Assembly (NCBI GenBank): GCA_900472675.1
Contig: UCJA01000026.1
Location: 1-64,000 of the forward strand
From: Hyphomicrobiales bacterium
Lineage (GTDB): Bacteria; Pseudomonadota; Alphaproteobacteria; Rhizobiales; Rhizobiaceae
Direction: 5' to 3'
DNA length: 64,000 nt
This document shows positions 1 to 7,923 of the stretch, one piece after another; position 1 is the stretch's first letter; the number at the start of each line of letters is the position of its first letter. The notes under the pieces are model-generated. The model was given only the letters and a program-made list of their open reading frames with translations, made no database searches and had not been told where the DNA came from. Made by a program: the position numbers and the translations under genes.

Positions 1-36
1 GCAGGTCCGGGGTGGGGTGATTGCGGTTGTCACTCC

Positions 37-134
37 CACCCGCCGCTTTGCGGCGACCTCCCCCCTCAAGGGGGAGGTAAAGCTACCACCCGGCGCTTTG
101 CGGCGACCTCCCCTCAAGGGGGAAGTGAAGCTCA
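37..134. repeat. Tandem 50-bp hairpin-forming intergenic repeat, two copies
   Basis: Two similar units start at 37 and 87, a period of 50 bp. Each unit can form a small CCGC-TTT-GCGG type hairpin followed by a larger one. In the first unit the larger stem is perfect: ACCTCCCCC (56-64), loop CTCAA, GGGGGAGGT (70-78). The second unit is slightly decayed and runs into the stop codon of the DUF2207 gene. The position just past the 3' end of that minus-strand gene suggests a role in termination or mRNA 3'-end protection. It resembles the palindromic intergenic repeats common in rhizobial genomes, but the family was not assigned. Confidence 0.75.
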
Positions 135-2072
135 CCAGCCTCCGCCGCCTCCCCCGCCGCCGCCGCCGCCCGAAGAACCGCCGGAAAAGCCGGAGGAGGA
201 AGACGATGAACTGGGTGGCGGAGTCGGGATGGTCGAGGCGATGGTGGAGGCCATGGAGGAGGAGAAGCCGCCGATGCGATCGCTGAACCCGCCGTAATTG
301 CCGTAGTACCAGCTCGGCTGGTAGGCGGCAGCGGCTGCGCCCGCCGCTGCCGTGGCAAGCCAGGCCTCGAACGACTGGCTCCACGGTTTCTCGACGCCCA
401 GCGCCACCGCATAGGGCAGCAGCTTTTCGAAGTGCTGCGGCGACATGGTCGGCGCACCCGCCGTATTCATGCGGTCCTTCTCGGCCAGCGTCAGGTAGAT
501 GCGTAGGCCTTCGATGCCATCCATCAGCTTGCGCCCGAGCGGGGTGGGCGCGCTCATCAGGAAGAAGAACACGGCATTGATCAAAACGATGCCGCCGACC
601 GCGACCAGGACCGGCCAATGGTCGCTGCCCGTGAGCTCCGAGCGCATCGCCACAAGGATGGTCGAGAGGCCCGACAGCGCCACCAGGCCGATGAAGCCCA
701 GAACAACCACGGAGATGATCCTGGTAAAGAGCGGCCGGCCGCGCTGCAGCCCCTTGGCGAACCCGACGGCCAGAAAGGCAAAGACCACTGCAAAGAAGGC
801 CGGCACGATGAGGATCCCGATCATATCCGGCTCGAGGTTGCCGAAGACCAGGATGGCGAGGATGGTCAGCACACTCAAAGCGACGCCACCGATGATATAG
901 CCGGTGTTCGCCTTGTAATACTTGCCGCGATGCTCCTTTTCGATCGACTGCCGGAAGCTGGCGCCGACCGACTGCACTTTGCTGCCGTTCGCCTTGTCGA
1001 TGACGAGGGTTTCGCCGGCGCCACCGATCGCGCCCAGCAGCGCTTCCTGCCCAGAGGGAAGCCCCTTCGGCTCGACGGGCTTTTGTGTGCGGCGGATGGT
1101 GATGGCGTTCTTCAGGTCCTCCAGCGTAACATAGCCCTTGACCGCAAGATCAAGCGCACTGGCTGCCAGCGCAGTCCAGCCCTGGCCGGAAAATCCCTTG
1201 TTGTCGATGTAGTTGACGAGCGCCGGGGAAATGCCTTCCGGCGCATCCCAGCGCGGAACGACGACTCCACCGGCCGGATCGCGCCCGACCTTCGTCCAGT
1301 TGCGGGCGTAATAGAGCCCGACCAGCGCCAGCCCGCCGAGACCGAGGATGGCTGCCATGTGATCCCGCCACCACCAGGCCCGCTGCTGCTCGGCAGACGG
1401 CGGTGCGATGACGCCCTTCGGGATGCCGACGACGATCGTCAGGCCTTCCTGTTCGCCAAGCGGAGCGGTCGTGGCGAAATCGGCCGTATCACCCTTCGCT
1501 GCACTTCGGGCATTGTTGTCGGTCGATCCTACGGGCCCGGTGAAGGCTGCGACCTTGACGATGCGCGCGCCACCGGGAAGCGTGACCCGGGCAGTGGCCC
1601 GGGCAATGCGGAACTGCCAGCCGTTGCCCGTCACATTCCAGTAAAGCTCGTCGTGATCGTCGAAGTAGCGGATCTGGCGGGCCGTCCGGTAGGTGAAGAC
1701 ATAGGTATGCGGTCCGTTCGCCAAAAGGACGTCCGCCGATCCGGCGTAGATCCTCGTGCCGCCGGTGACCTGCTCCGTGCGAAAGGGCTCCGGATCTCCA
1801 TCGCGAGTGAGGGACAGCATGTCGAAATCGACCCGGACGGTGCGGCCGTTTTCATCTTGCATCGTCAGCGGAAAATCCCGGAAGATGCCACGCTTGATGC
1901 GGTTACCCTCCGCATTGACGGTGATGGTTTCTGCCACAGTCAGGTCGCCTTCCGGCGCGACCGTGATGTCCGAATGATAGGCGCGGATATACTCCTCGGC
2001 CGCAGCCGGCAGGATCGCGGCAAGGAAGAAAAGGGCGCAAAGGCCCAGCCTGGCGAACAGCGTGCGGGTCAT
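132..2072 (-). CDS. DUF2207 domain-containing membrane protein
   Basis: About 646 residues. An N-terminal signal peptide (MTRTLFARLGLC..., cleavage near AAAEE, residues 1-25) is followed by a roughly 200-residue extracytoplasmic domain typical of DUF2207, a membrane segment near 240-258, a cytoplasmic stretch, and two or three membrane helices near 400-520. The C-terminus is very rich in Ser and Gly and ends in an unbroken Gly run plus Trp. The function of DUF2207 proteins is not established. The start was placed at the ATG directly after the lemA stop codon (1-bp gap) because it begins the signal peptide; the longer open frame reads back through lemA. The tight junction with lemA implies one transcript. 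LemA plus a DUF2207 or TPM protein with a glycine-rich tail is a recurrent pair in bacteria. Confidence 0.85.
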   Translation of the reverse strand: MTRTLFARLGLCALFFLAAILPAAAEEYIRAYHSDITVAPEGDLTVAETITVNAEGNRIKRGIFRDFPLTMQDENGRTVRVDFDMLSLTRDGDPEPFRTEQVTGGTRIYAGSADVLLANGPHTYVFTYRTARQIRYFDDHDELYWNVTGNGWQFRIARATARVTLPGGARIVKVAAFTGPVGSTDNNARSAAKGDTADFATTAPLGEQEGLTIVVGIPKGVIAPPSAEQQRAWWWRDHMAAILGLGGLALVGLYYARNWTKVGRDPAGGVVVPRWDAPEGISPALVNYIDNKGFSGQGWTALAASALDLAVKGYVTLEDLKNAITIRRTQKPVEPKGLPSGQEALLGAIGGAGETLVIDKANGSKVQSVGASFRQSIEKEHRGKYYKANTGYIIGGVALSVLTILAILVFGNLEPDMIGILIVPAFFAVVFAFLAVGFAKGLQRGRPLFTRIISVVVLGFIGLVALSGLSTILVAMRSELTGSDHWPVLVAVGGIVLINAVFFFLMSAPTPLGRKLMDGIEGLRIYLTLAEKDRMNTAGAPTMSPQHFEKLLPYAVALGVEKPWSQSFEAWLATAAAGAAAAAYQPSWYYGNYGGFSDRIGGFSSSMASTIASTIPTPPPSSSSSSSGFSGGSSGGGGGGGGGGGW

Positions 2073-2073
2073 G

Positions 2074-2625
2074 TCAGAACTTGACGCTCGGCACGGCGCG
2101 GTCGGCTTCGTTGGTGATTTCGAAATAGGGCTTCTTGGCAAAGCCGAACTGGCCGGCCACCAGATTGGATGGAAAGCTCTCCACTTTGACGTTCAGGTCT
2201 CGCGCGGCGCCATTGTAGTAGCGGCGCGACATCTGCAGCTCGCCTTCGATGGCTTCCAGCGATGCCTGCAGCTCGGAGAAGTTCTGGTTGGCCTTCAGAT
2301 CCGGATAGGCTTCAGCAAGGGCGATGACCTTGCCCAGCGCCTGGCCGAGCAGACCTTCCGCCTGGGCACGGCCCGCGACATCGCCGGCCGGGACCGCCTG
2401 GGCCTGGTTGCGCAGCCTTACCACCTCCTCGAAGGTGCCCTTCTCGTGGGCTGCGTAGCCCTTCACCGTCTCGATCAAATTGGGGATGAGATCGGCGCGC
2501 CGCTTCAGCTGCACATCGATGCCGGACCAGGCCTCTTCTGCCATCTGGCGAGACTTGACCAGCCCGTTGTAGATCATGACGACGTAGAGCGCCGCCAGAA
2601 CAATAATGCCTAAAATGATATACAT
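2074..2625 (-). CDS. LemA family protein
   Basis: 183 residues, typical length for LemA. One N-terminal membrane helix (about residues 3-20, MYIILGIIVLAALYVV) is followed by the conserved LKRRADLIPNL segment near residues 40-50 and a long helical region. The family is named after a Listeria antigen presented as a peptide; it forms a four-helix bundle anchored in the membrane and its biochemical role is unclear. It is the first gene of a two-gene minus-strand unit with the DUF2207 gene (1-bp gap). A weak promoter-like arrangement (GTGACA, 17 bp, TAGTGT on the minus strand) lies in the gap towards glyQ, but it was not strong enough to list separately. Confidence 0.9.
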   Translation of the reverse strand: MYIILGIIVLAALYVVMIYNGLVKSRQMAEEAWSGIDVQLKRRADLIPNLIETVKGYAAHEKGTFEEVVRLRNQAQAVPAGDVAGRAQAEGLLGQALGKVIALAEAYPDLKANQNFSELQASLEAIEGELQMSRRYYNGAARDLNVKVESFPSNLVAGQFGFAKKPYFEITNEADRAVPSVKF

Positions 2626-2736
2626 GCGGACGCCCCCAGATGAAGTAATCGATCTGGCGGGACACTAGGTCGGGTCCGCGAAATTGTCACCGAAATTCGA
2701 CGCTTTAGCGCATCCCGGGCGGCAAGCTGGCGGTCG

Positions 2737-3693
2737 TCAGGCCGCCCTGTTCTTTTCGTTTGCTCCGCCGGCATCGGTCAGCAGGAAAGCCTCGCCGCAG
2801 GCCTTGGCGAGCGTGCGGACGCGCAGGATATAGCTCTGCCGCTCCGTCACCGAAATTACGCCTCGGGCATCGAGAAGGTTGAAGACATGGCTCGCCTTGA
2901 TGCACTGGTCGTAAGCGGGAAAGACGCACTTGTGCAGCATCTGGTTGGCCTGATCGCCCGGCGCGCCAAACGCCAGAAGCGCCTGGCATTCCTTCTCGGC
3001 ATCGATGAAGTGCCGATGCAGCATCTCGGTGTTGGCAAATTCGAAATTGTGGCGGGAATATTCCTGCTCGGCCTGCAGGAAGACGTCACCGTAGGAGATC
3101 TTCTCGTCACCTTCGCGGCCGTTGAAGTTGAGGTCGTAGACGTTATCGACGCCCTGCACATACATGGCCAGGCGCTCGAGACCATAGGTCAGTTCGCCGG
3201 CAACCGGGGAAACCTCGATGCCGCAGACCTGCTGGAAGTAGGTGAACTGGCTGACTTCCATGCCGTCGCACCAGCATTCCCAGCCGAGACCCCAGGCACC
3301 GAGCGTCGGGCTTTCCCAGTCGTCCTCGACGAAGCGCACGTCATGCAGCAGCGGATCGAGGCCGATCGCTTCGAGGGACCCGAGATAAAGCTCCTGCAGG
3401 TTCGGCGGGTTGGGCTTCAGGATGACCTGGTACTGGTAGTAATGCTGCAGCCGGTTGGGGTTTTCACCATAGCGACCATCGGAGGGACGGCGCGAGGGCT
3501 GGACATAGGCAGCCTTCCAGGGCTTGGGGCCGAGTGCCCGCAGCGTCGTCGCCGGGTGGAAGGTGCCGGCGCCGACTTCCATGTCGTAAGGCTGCAGAAC
3601 GGCGCAGCCCTTGTCCGCCCAGTATGCGTGGAGCGTCAGGATGAGGCCCTGGAAAGAGCGCTTCGGGGACATGTGGTCGGGCAGATCGGTCAT
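2737..3693 (-). CDS. glyQ: Glycine--tRNA ligase, alpha subunit
   Basis: 318 residues, slightly longer than the usual 290-305 because of a C-terminal extension. It is the catalytic subunit of the bacterial alpha2-beta2 glycyl-tRNA synthetase, a class II enzyme that charges tRNA-Gly in the cytoplasm. Diagnostic segments include SFQGLILTLHAYWADKGCA near the N-terminus, the RRPSDGRYGENPNRLQHYYQ block near residues 68-87, and WECWCDGMEVSQFTYFQQ in the middle. The beta-subunit gene glyS is not adjacent. Since lemA and the DUF2207 gene follow on the same strand up to the window edge, glyS probably lies beyond position 1, but that is inference. ATG start at 3693; MSPKRSF seven codons later is an alternative. 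Confidence 0.97.
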   Translation of the reverse strand: MTDLPDHMSPKRSFQGLILTLHAYWADKGCAVLQPYDMEVGAGTFHPATTLRALGPKPWKAAYVQPSRRPSDGRYGENPNRLQHYYQYQVILKPNPPNLQELYLGSLEAIGLDPLLHDVRFVEDDWESPTLGAWGLGWECWCDGMEVSQFTYFQQVCGIEVSPVAGELTYGLERLAMYVQGVDNVYDLNFNGREGDEKISYGDVFLQAEQEYSRHNFEFANTEMLHRHFIDAEKECQALLAFGAPGDQANQMLHKCVFPAYDQCIKASHVFNLLDARGVISVTERQSYILRVRTLAKACGEAFLLTDAGGANEKNRAA

Positions 3694-3836
3694 CGGAATG
3701 CGGTTTCGGCCGTTGTTTCAGGATGCGGACGAGTGCCACGTGGGGGCAGAAGGGTCAAGGATTTATGCAGTGGTGCAAAGCCCAGTCGATTCGACGGCCG
3801 GAATTGTGGTAATACTGGTTGACCCGGAGGCTCGCC

Positions 3837-4127
3837 ATGAACGTCAAGAATACGATCACGCTTTCCGACCGCTATCTTCGCTATGCGGAGCGGCTCGTCG
3901 AAGATGGGCAGTTTCCCTCAATCGAGAAAGTCGTCGAGGCTGGAATTGACGAATTGTTGCGCGCGGACCAGCTGACGCCGGAGCAGAACGACGCGGTCAC
4001 CCGCATGGGCGACGAGATCCGTCGTCGGATGGAATTGCCCTTGGATCAGTGGATACCCTGGGATGGCGAATCCATGGCCGAAGAGATCAAGGCGAAACTT
4101 GACGAAATGCACAAGAACCGCGGATGA
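3837..4127 (+). CDS. ParD-type ribbon-helix-helix antitoxin
   Basis: 96 residues. The N-terminus (NVKNTITLSDRYLRYAERLV) fits the ribbon-helix-helix DNA-binding fold of ParD/CopG-like antitoxins; the C-terminal half is acidic and helical, as expected for the part that wraps the toxin. The ATG at 3837 was chosen because CCGGAGG stands at 3824-3830 with six bases between; the open frame extends upstream only through a TTG. The stop overlaps the start of the toxin gene by four bases (ATGA), the usual translational coupling. The pair stands alone in sense orientation between minus-strand core genes (glyQ and an S49 peptidase cluster), which suggests acquisition. The antitoxin would repress its own operon, but no clear operator palindrome was identified. 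Confidence 0.85.
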   Translation: MNVKNTITLSDRYLRYAERLVEDGQFPSIEKVVEAGIDELLRADQLTPEQNDAVTRMGDEIRRRMELPLDQWIPWDGESMAEEIKAKLDEMHKNRG

Positions 4128-4438
4128 ACTACCGTGTCATTCAGCACCCGCTCGTAGGGAGCGACCTTCTAGATATAACTGCGTTTATTGCCTCTTATGC
4201 GGGTTTGGCCATTGGAAAGGCCAAAGTGGATGAGATCACACGGTTCATTTCCAAGCTGAGTGATTTCCCGAAGATTGGTTCGACCCGCGACGATATCCTG
4301 ACAGGCCTTCGAGCCATCCCGGCCGCGGAAAAAGCTGTCGTTTGCTTCACCGTCAACGATGACAGCCGAACGGTTTACGTCCTCTGCGTCAGCTATGCCG
4401 GATCGGAGTGGGCTTCGAGGGTGAAGGAACGAAGCTGA
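4124..4438 (+). CDS. ParE/RelE-superfamily toxin
   Basis: 104 residues, the usual size for a ParE toxin. The N-terminal pattern YRVIQHPLVGSDLLDITAFI, the central helical pair, the LSDFPKIGSTRDDI segment and the C-terminal VYVLCVSYAG strand match the RelE/ParE fold. ParE proteins typically poison DNA gyrase, while RelE relatives cleave mRNA; the sequence alone does not decide which, though the lack of a clear RelE catalytic set favours ParE. It is translationally coupled to the upstream antitoxin. The local sequence is less GC-rich than the flanking core genes (for example TAGATATAACTGCG near 4171), consistent with transfer. Confidence 0.85.
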   Translation: MNYRVIQHPLVGSDLLDITAFIASYAGLAIGKAKVDEITRFISKLSDFPKIGSTRDDILTGLRAIPAAEKAVVCFTVNDDSRTVYVLCVSYAGSEWASRVKERS

Positions 4439-4441
4439 ACC

Positions 4442-4633
4442 CTACTCCTCTTCGCGCTTCACCCGGTACTCCCCCGTCGCCGGGTCCTTCTCCAGCGTGC
4501 CGACGGCGCCGGTCTGGCGCTCCTGCTCCTGCCTTTTCGAACGGGCCGACAGACGCTCTGCATCCTTGATAAAGCGTTTGTAAAGCATCCAACCGCCGCA
4601 GATCACGACGACCATAAAAATGAGCTGCGCCAT
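4442..4633 (-). CDS. Small single-pass membrane protein
   Basis: 63 residues. One hydrophobic helix at residues 2-16 (AQLIFMVVVICGGWM) is followed by a basic stretch (YKRFIKDAERLSARSKRQ) and a hydrophilic tail with ATGEYRVKREE. The layout is an N-terminal membrane anchor with a cytoplasmic tail. The function is unknown. It starts 19 bases after the S49 peptidase stop and is probably co-transcribed with it. The ATG at 4633 is preferred over the longer frame because that frame overlaps the peptidase. It converges with the ParE-type toxin gene, the two stop codons being only three bases apart, which puts the insertion point of the toxin pair close to this 3' end. Confidence 0.75.
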   Translation of the reverse strand: MAQLIFMVVVICGGWMLYKRFIKDAERLSARSKRQEQERQTGAVGTLEKDPATGEYRVKREEE

Positions 4634-4652
4634 TGTCCCCCTCGTCAGAGCA

Positions 4653-5516
4653 TCAGAGCCCGTAACGGCTCCACAATGCCTTTTCCTCCAGGCCTTCCGC
4701 AAGGCCCGTTACCGCACCTGCGGCGATTTCGCCGAGTGGAGGCTGGGCTGCGAAGACACCGGGAACGCGGCGCCCGAACAAACTGCGGCTGCCGCCGATC
4801 AATTCCAGCCGGGCATCCTTGCCGAAACGACGCTTGATCACTTCGCGCATGTCGCCGAGACCATCGATCAGCCCCAGTTCCAGGCCACGCATGCCGGTCC
4901 AGAAGAGACCCGAAAAGATGGTTTCATCGTCGCCCAGACGCTCGCTGCGGCGCATCTTGACCATTTCGATGAAGACCTTGTGGATCTCCGCCTGCAGCGT
5001 CTTCAGATATTCGACATCGCCTTCCTTCTCCGGCTGGAAGGGATCGAGAATGACCTTGTTCTCGCCGGAGGTATAAACGCGGCGCTCGACGCCGACCTTG
5101 CGCAGCAGCTCGGGAAAGCCGAAACCGCCGGATACGACGCCGATGGAGCCGACGATCGAAGTGGGGTCGGCAAAAATCTCGTCGCCGGCCAGCGCGATCA
5201 TATAGCCGCCGGAGGCTGCGACATCCTCGACAAAGATCAGGACCTTCTTGTCCTTTTCCTCGGCGAGCGCGCGGATGCGCTGGAAGATCAGCCGGGACTG
5301 GACAGGCGAGCCGCCCGGGGAATTGACGGAAATGGCAACGACCGGGCTATCCTTCTTGGAGAAGGCCTTGTCGAGCATGGGTGCCACCGTGGCGAGATTG
5401 AGCGCCGGCTTGAACTGGCTGCCGCCAGCCATGATCGTGCCATGCAGCCGGACCACGGGAATCACTGTTCCCTTCTTGCGGAACCGCTTCGGCACCAGGC
5501 GCGTCAAAAAACCCAT
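4653..5516 (-). CDS. S49 family (SppA/SohB-like) serine peptidase
   Basis: 287 residues from the ATG at 5516; a GTG four codons upstream is possible. The fold is that of a single-domain signal peptide peptidase of the ClpP/crotonase type. The strand-turn NSPGGS is at residues 65-70 and the proposed nucleophile is Ser102 in VAASGGYMIALAGDEI; the following IVGSIGV (121-127) is typical. No signal peptide or clear membrane anchor is present, unlike full-length SppA, so it resembles the short alphaproteobacterial S49 peptidases. It is expected to degrade membrane or signal peptides; the substrate is not known. The small membrane protein downstream may be its partner, by position only. Confidence 0.88.
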   Translation of the reverse strand: MGFLTRLVPKRFRKKGTVIPVVRLHGTIMAGGSQFKPALNLATVAPMLDKAFSKKDSPVVAISVNSPGGSPVQSRLIFQRIRALAEEKDKKVLIFVEDVAASGGYMIALAGDEIFADPTSIVGSIGVVSGGFGFPELLRKVGVERRVYTSGENKVILDPFQPEKEGDVEYLKTLQAEIHKVFIEMVKMRRSERLGDDETIFSGLFWTGMRGLELGLIDGLGDMREVIKRRFGKDARLELIGGSRSLFGRRVPGVFAAQPPLGEIAAGAVTGLAEGLEEKALWSRYGL

Positions 5517-5601
5517 TATCCATCCCACTCACAGTTGTGACAGCATCCCGAGATGTATGTACGGGGCGGCGGAACACAATGGCGACGGGGAAAAATCGCC
5601 T

Positions 5602-6426
5602 TCACACTTCCGTTCGTTTGGAGCGGCGATAGGCGATGCGCCCATTGTTGAGGTCGTCGACCTGAGGGGAAAAGGCGTGGCCATCCTGGTCGTGTACGAA
5701 GAGCGGCGCCCTGAAGGACAGCCGGGCGCGTGACCCCTTGATCGCGGTCACGAGAATGCGGATGGCGTCGGCGGCGGGGCGCGGATGCAACGCGGTAATC
5801 TCCAGCCCGCCGAAGCGCCGGCCGCAGGCTTCGATGATCTCGCCGATCGACTGGGGCCGTGCAATCAGCGACAACTGGCCGCCGGGTTTCATGATGGCGC
5901 CGGCGGTGCGGATCCAGCTGTCGAACAGGTCGTCGGTCATGGCATGCGCCTGCGCCTTCACCGCATCGGGCGTGCGGCGATCGCTGCTATGGTTGAAGGG
6001 CGGGTTCATGATGACATGGTCGTGGATCTCGTCCTCAAGGCCTGCGGCAAGCCTTGCCCGGCCGGTGAGCGTCACATCTGCTTCCAGTACGGCCACCCTT
6101 TCGGCAAGGAAGGCGTTTTCGGGAACGGCCAGGCTGCGGCGGGCAAAATCGGCCATCAGCGGCAGTTTTTCCACCAGCAGGACGCGCGCTTCCGGCAGCC
6201 TTGCCGCAACAGCGAGACCTGCTGCGCCAGCGCCTGCCCCGAGATCCGCGACGCTGACCGGGCCTTTCGCATCGACGAGCGACGCCAGCAGCATGGCATC
6301 CACACCGGAGCGATGGCCCTCCCCCTTGGGCTGCACCAGGTGAAAGCGCCCGCGGTGAAAGGCATCGACCGTGAAGGCACCGCCGTAAGACAGATCTTGA
6401 CCCTGACCGGCAGCGCCTTGCGTCAC
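5602..6426 (-). CDS. TrmN6-like tRNA (adenine-N6) methyltransferase
   Basis: 274 residues. A Rossmann-fold methyltransferase with the SAM-binding motif DLGAGAGAAGL near residues 61-71 and the amino-methyltransferase motif NPPFNHSSD near residue 138, as in YfiC/TrmN6 enzymes that methylate A37 of tRNA1-Val. The N-terminal FHRGRFHLVQPKGEGHRSGVDAMLL block is also characteristic of this family. The GTG start at 6426 overlaps the stop of the DUF2007 gene by three bases, so the two are translated together. The RNA substrate is inferred from family; other members of the group act on different targets. Confidence 0.88.
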   Translation of the reverse strand: MTQGAAGQGQDLSYGGAFTVDAFHRGRFHLVQPKGEGHRSGVDAMLLASLVDAKGPVSVADLGAGAGAAGLAVAARLPEARVLLVEKLPLMADFARRSLAVPENAFLAERVAVLEADVTLTGRARLAAGLEDEIHDHVIMNPPFNHSSDRRTPDAVKAQAHAMTDDLFDSWIRTAGAIMKPGGQLSLIARPQSIGEIIEACGRRFGGLEITALHPRPAADAIRILVTAIKGSRARLSFRAPLFVHDQDGHAFSPQVDDLNNGRIAYRRSKRTEV

Positions 6427-6644
6427 GTTTTCAGCTCCGCCTCCAGACCAGCGTCCTTTAAAATGCGCCGTGCCTCGTCAACCCGATCGCTCTCCACCAT
6501 GAAACGGCGCGGCAGGAGGCCGAGGGAGCCCTCCAGCACGCTCATCGACTGGTCGGCGATCATGCAGTGAATGCCCATCTCGCGCATCAGGCTCTCGGCG
6601 ACAGACAGCGTGACCAAGTCGTTGGTGCGGATAATTTCCTGCAT
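6423..6644 (-). CDS. DUF2007 domain-containing small protein
   Basis: 73 residues that form almost entirely one DUF2007 domain (a ferredoxin-like fold formerly annotated as a putative signal-transducing protein). The characteristic features are the N-terminal EIIRTNDLVTLSVAESLMRE, a central IADQSMSVLEGSLGLLPRR and the C-terminal VESDRVDEARRILKDAG. The function is unknown. It is coupled to the TrmN6-like gene by a stop/start overlap. It diverges from the polyprenyl synthetase gene across about 100 bp that should hold both promoters. Confidence 0.85.
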   Translation of the reverse strand: MQEIIRTNDLVTLSVAESLMREMGIHCMIADQSMSVLEGSLGLLPRRFMVESDRVDEARRILKDAGLEAELKT

Positions 6645-6743
6645 GTGCCCCCGGCTCCCGGTGAATTCCGTGTGATTTGCGCTTGCCGCCCTATGTTGCT
6701 CTTTCTATTGTTCTGCGAAAGAATTCATAGGGAGGCCTGATCA

Positions 6744-7760
6744 TTGGGCGTCGTCATACCGCTTGAAGAAGGCAAAAACAAACCGGCATCCGTGAAGCCA
6801 CTGGTGGATCTCACCAAGGCCGACATGGACCGGGTCAATCAGTTGATCCTGTCGAGAGCGGGTTCGGACGTGCAGATGATCCCGGAAGTGGCCAATCATC
6901 TGATTTCCTCGGGAGGCAAGCGGCTGCGCCCGATGCTGACTCTGGCTTCCGCCTCGCTCTACGGCTACCAGGGCGAAGGTCATGTGAAGCTTGCGACCAG
7001 CGTCGAATTCATGCACACGGCAACGCTTCTTCACGACGATGTCGTTGACGAAAGCGACCTGCGCCGCGGCAAGTCGACCGCACGGATGATCTGGGGCAAC
7101 CAGGCCAGCGTGCTGGTGGGCGACTTCCTGCTCGGCCAGGCTTTCCGGATGATGGTGGACGTAGGGTCGCTCGAAGCGCTCGACGTGCTGTCGACCGCCG
7201 CTTCGGTGATTGCCGAAGGTGAGGTGCTGCAGCTTTCCGTCGCCAAGAACATGGAAACCACCGAGGACGACTACCTGTCGGTCATTCGCGCCAAGACGGC
7301 GGCACTGTTTGCCGCGGCCGCGGAAGTAGGCCCCATCATTGCCAATGCCGACCGGGCCGGACGCTCTGCGCTTCGCTCCTATGGCATGAACCTGGGGCTT
7401 GCCTTCCAGCTGGTGGACGACGCGCTCGATTACGGCGGCAAGGCTGCCGACCTCGGCAAGAATGTCGGCGACGATTTCCGCGAGGGCAAGATCACGCTTC
7501 CAGTGATCCTTGCCTACCGGCGCGGGACGCAGGAGGAGCGCGCCTTCTGGCGGGAAGCGATCGAGACCGGCGAGAGCAGCGAAGCCAACCTGGAAAAGGC
7601 AATGGGGCTGATCACCAAATACGGGGCATTGAACGACACGATCGGCCGCGCCCTGCATTACGGCACGATCGCGCGCGATGCACTGGCCCCCCTGCCCGCT
7701 TCGCCCATGAAGAATGCGCTGCTCGAGGTCATCGACTTCTCCATCCAGCGCGTGAACTGA
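6744..7760 (+). CDS. ispB: Polyprenyl (octa/decaprenyl) diphosphate synthase
   Basis: 338 residues. A trans-isoprenyl diphosphate synthase that extends farnesyl diphosphate with isopentenyl units to make the ubiquinone side chain. The first aspartate-rich motif is LLHDDVVDESD (Asp98, Asp99, Asp102) and the second is LVDDALDYGG near residue 225. SSGGKRLRPML (56-65) binds the allylic diphosphate. Translation most likely begins at the TTG at 6744: AGGGAGG at 6729-6735 sits eight bases upstream, and the residues before the first internal Met (VVIPLEEGKN...) fit this family in rhizobia. Chain length cannot be told from sequence; decaprenyl is usual in this group, so the symbol is by similarity. 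Confidence 0.92.
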   Translation: MGVVIPLEEGKNKPASVKPLVDLTKADMDRVNQLILSRAGSDVQMIPEVANHLISSGGKRLRPMLTLASASLYGYQGEGHVKLATSVEFMHTATLLHDDVVDESDLRRGKSTARMIWGNQASVLVGDFLLGQAFRMMVDVGSLEALDVLSTAASVIAEGEVLQLSVAKNMETTEDDYLSVIRAKTAALFAAAAEVGPIIANADRAGRSALRSYGMNLGLAFQLVDDALDYGGKAADLGKNVGDDFREGKITLPVILAYRRGTQEERAFWREAIETGESSEANLEKAMGLITKYGALNDTIGRALHYGTIARDALAPLPASPMKNALLEVIDFSIQRVN

Positions 7761-7772
7761 GCAAAGGGCCAG

Positions 7773-7810
7773 CGCCCTGAGCCACGGCGCGGACGCGTCG
7801 GCTCAGGGCG
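7773..7810. other. Inverted repeat after ispB (11-bp stem)
   Basis: CGCCCTGAGCC at 7773-7783 pairs perfectly with GGCTCAGGGCG at 7800-7810 across a 16-base GC-rich loop. There is no T-run on either strand, so it is not a standard intrinsic terminator. It starts 13 bases after the ispB stop and may serve as a transcript 3'-end structure. Confidence 0.5.
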
Positions 7811-7923
7811 ACAATCCTTGCGGTCCTGCTTCAAAAAAGCCATTCTATCGTGAATGAATCGTCGCAAGATCGGCGGGCCTTTTGGCCCCTGTCGAATCGC
7901 GCTCTTATGAAAGGCCAAATTCC

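Noticed and set aside
618..2084. 488-codon plus-strand frame across the DUF2207 gene
   Set aside because: A shadow of the real minus-strand gene, which has a signal peptide, membrane helices and coupling to lemA.
3733..3742. GTGCCACGTG upstream of the ParD gene, found inverted at 49590-49599 upstream of the Xre antitoxin
   Set aside because: A 10-bp match with a palindromic CACGTG core is too short to claim a common operator for two unrelated antitoxins.
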